Shown here: one piece after another, positions 62,206-64,000 of the stretch | Layout: each line of letters begins with the position of its first letter | Position numbering within the stretch: the first letter of the stretch is position 1 | Assembly: GCA_016987375.1 (NCBI GenBank) | Contig: PJRA01000005.1 | Coordinates: forward strand, 1,584,565 to 1,648,564 | Reading direction: 5' to 3' | Source of the DNA: Brachionus koreanus | Lineage: Eukaryota > Rotifera > Eurotatoria > Ploima > Brachionidae | DNA: 64,000 nt | Notes under the pieces: generated by a model | The model's database searches: none | Seen by the model: the letters and a program-made list of their open reading frames with translations, nothing else | Told to the model about the DNA's origin: nothing | Program-made: the position numbers and the translations under genes

Positions 62206-62391
62206 ACTATAATTAAAAAAATTAATTAATTTTTGTAGTTTATCTTTATTTTTTGGTGATAATTATATTGTTTTTGACATTTTATAATACATCTTAATTT
62301 TAATTTGTTTAAAAAAATTTTTTTTTGATTCCATTGAAAAATAACAAACATTAAATAAAATTGGTGCTTTATTCAGTAATTTAATCCAGAG

Positions 62392-62725
62392 TTGTTCAAA
62401 AGTCATAAAGTCAAAGTCATTTGGCTTGACTTGAAATTTTTTGGAAGTCAAATCACTGACTTGACTTTTAAAAGACTTTAAATGACTTTTTTTTGAGTTT
62501 TCAACAAGATAAAACTTTAATAAAGAGAAAAAAAATTCTTTAAATTAATCGAATAATTTAATCGTATTAATTTTGACATTTAATTTTTAAATTAAAATTT
62601 CAACTTAAATAAAAATGTAATTAATACTGACTTTTTTTCGAAAAAATAAAAATTAAAGTCAAGTCAAAAGACTTGACTTTGAAAAGACTGTAAAATGACT
62701 TTATTTTTGACTTTTGCACAAGTCT
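62392..62725. repeat. Fold-back repeat rich in AAGTCA words
   Basis: The left end GAGTTGTTCAAAAGTC and the right end, reversed, GACTTGTGCAAAAGTC form diverged terminal repeats about 330 bp apart. Both arms are built of AAAGTCA/TGACTTT words in changing orientation. Looks like a degraded TIR element; non-coding. Confidence 0.6.
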
Positions 62726-63497
62726 TATTTAATCATTAACATGCCGATTTTTATCAAGGGCACAACCCTTCTTCTACTTTTGACTTATTTTAAAGTCAAT
62801 ATTTTTCTACGTTCTTTAAATTTAAAATCAATTTTGTCTGATATTTATATTTGTTTCTTGATATTTATTTTCATCTTCTAAAAAGTTTGGAACGGTTTTT
62901 GAAAAGGCTTAATTAAAAATAACTAAAATTAATGAGTTTTAAGAAAATGCTTTTTGAAAAAATTTGTATTAATAATTTTAAAAAGCATTTTTTTAATTTA
63001 ACCTCAAGTGATATAAGTGACAGTGATTTCGTCTTTCCTGAAAAATGTTTATCTCTTTAAAAATTTTTCACAAAATATTCAAACTTTAGTCTAGAATAAT
63101 ATGAAATAGTTTTGAAAAAAGAATGGTTTTTACTCAATTTAAAATAAACAAAATAATTTTAAATTTTTGTAATTTTTATTGAAGTTTAAAATAAAAATTT
63201 CTAAATTTAATTTTAATTTTAGTTTTAAAGTTTTAAAATTTACAATCAAATAATTTTTTTCTATAACTTTTGATAAATTAGAAAAATTTTTTTTCTTTTA
63301 AAAAATTTGATTCCAATAAAAAATTTACAAAATTTACGAACAATAATTATTAAATTTTTTTAAACCATACATTTTTTTTAAACAGACATAAAAATTTAAA
63401 CAGTTTTAATTTTTGCAAAAAAAAAAAAATAAATTTTAGAATAAATAATAAAAAAATTTTCAATTTAAACAATTTTTTTCAATTTTAAAATTTTGCA
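62726..63497. other. Upstream region of CDC6
   Basis: Very AT-rich sequence without a recognised upstream exon; presumed promoter and leader of CDC6. Confidence 0.4.
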
Positions 63498-64000
63498 ATG
63501 TCGAGCATCAAAGAAATTTATTCAGAAGCAAAAAAAGCGCTTAACGCTTCGGCAACTGATCGTGTAGTTGGCCGCGAAAAAGAAAACGATGAAATATACG
63601 AACATTTGGTCAGTTGTTTTGAGAATAAAATTGGTTTAAGCATGTATATCAATGGACAACCTGGAACTGGAAAAACTTTTTCTGTAAATACCATGTTAGA
63701 TAGTCTAAATGTAACAAAAAAAATCAAAATATTTTAAGCCTTCTTAATTTTTCTGATTTTAGGACGAGTTTAAATTCAAAAAAATTGTTCTCAATTGTAT
63801 GTCTATTAAAAGTATTCAAAATTTGTACAAAACTGTTCTATCTGAAATGATTTTAAACAATATTGATTCAAATTTGTCTTTACCAAGAAGATGTACAAAA
63901 GAAAGCTTGCAAAAATTGCTTGAATCAACCATTACCACAATAAAACAACACTTGATTCTTGTATTAGATGAAATCGATCAAATTGAAACAACAATTAAGA
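63498..64000 (+). CDS. CDC6: CDC6 replication-licensing ATPase, 5' part, cut by window edge
   Basis: AAA+ ATPase that works with ORC and CDT1 to load MCM helicases at origins. Exon 1 (63498-63710) and exon 2 (63763 to beyond 64000) join in phase. Visible features are E-A-K-K-A-L-N-A-S-A-T-D-R-V-V-G-R-E, Walker A GQPGTGKT at residues 53-60, K-I-V-L-N-C-M-S-I-K-S and Walker B LILVLDEIDQIE. The N-C-M-S and L-V-L-D-E-x-D-Q forms point to CDC6 rather than ORC1. The usual N-terminal extension with CDK sites, cyclin-binding and degron motifs is absent before the first AAA block; either an upstream exon was missed or the protein is N-terminally short. The 3' half lies outside the window. Confidence 0.88.

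Overview
This is nuclear DNA from a very AT-rich, compact animal genome. The evidence is multi-exon genes with mostly short GT-AG introns (commonly about 40-80 nt), standard stop codons, and animal-type genes: the cilia factor DNAAF4, a TMC channel, TAF2, TRAP1, sigma-class GSTs, WTAP, PSMF1 and NRBF2. Base composition, intron size and several sigma GSTs would fit a monogonont rotifer such as Brachionus, but that is inference; a flatworm or another small invertebrate cannot be excluded from the sequence alone.

Layout. 1-2.7 kb: repeats. 2.7-5.1 kb: intronless VCP/p97 (-). 7.4-8.1 kb: degraded CR1-like LINE. 8.2-15.4 kb: a dense block of DNAAF4 (-), PSMF1/PI31 (+), WTAP (-) and TMX3 (+), with two divergent gene pairs. 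16.5-17.5 kb: carnitine/acylcarnitine carrier SLC25A20 (+). 17.7-23.8 kb: TAF2 (+), with a MITE and a LINE fragment in two large introns. 24.3-34.1 kb: three sigma-class GST genes around mitochondrial HSP90 TRAP1, mixed with LINE and MITE debris. 35.6 kb: tRNA-Gln(UUG). 36.6 kb: small one-pass membrane protein gene. 39.4-40.0 kb: piggyBac-type MITE against a dead FLYWCH-MULE transposase. 40.4-42.5 kb: NKAPD1-like (-), GTF2H5 (-) and a TMEM186/TMEM70-family gene (+). 44.8-47.3 kb: TMC-family gene (-). 47.7-48.7 kb: dead mariner split by a second MITE. 50.3-52.4 kb: NRBF2 (+), with a MITE bearing a perfect 8-bp target duplication in its third intron. 53-55 kb: LINE relic and a large palindromic Tc1-type element. 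55.8-56.3 kb: unrecognised four-exon gene (-). 58.7-60.1 kb: ACL4-like TPR chaperone (-). 61.1-61.9 kb: CR1-like LINE relic. 63.5 kb to the edge: CDC6 (+), cut by the window end.

The genes are ordinary housekeeping and ciliary genes with no shared pathway. Loose themes are protein quality control (VCP, PI31, TRAP1, TMX3, ACL4, NRBF2), mitochondria (SLC25A20, TRAP1, the TMEM186-like protein) and transcription or RNA processing (TAF2, GTF2H5, WTAP). Exons were assembled by eye from splice signals, reading phase and resemblance to known families, without transcripts. I found no clear new multi-gene system. The best leads are the unrecognised four-exon gene at 55.8-56.3 kb, a TAF2 acceptor that reads AT instead of AG, two GC-AG introns, the palindromic Tc1-type element, and several MITE families with no autonomous partner in the window.
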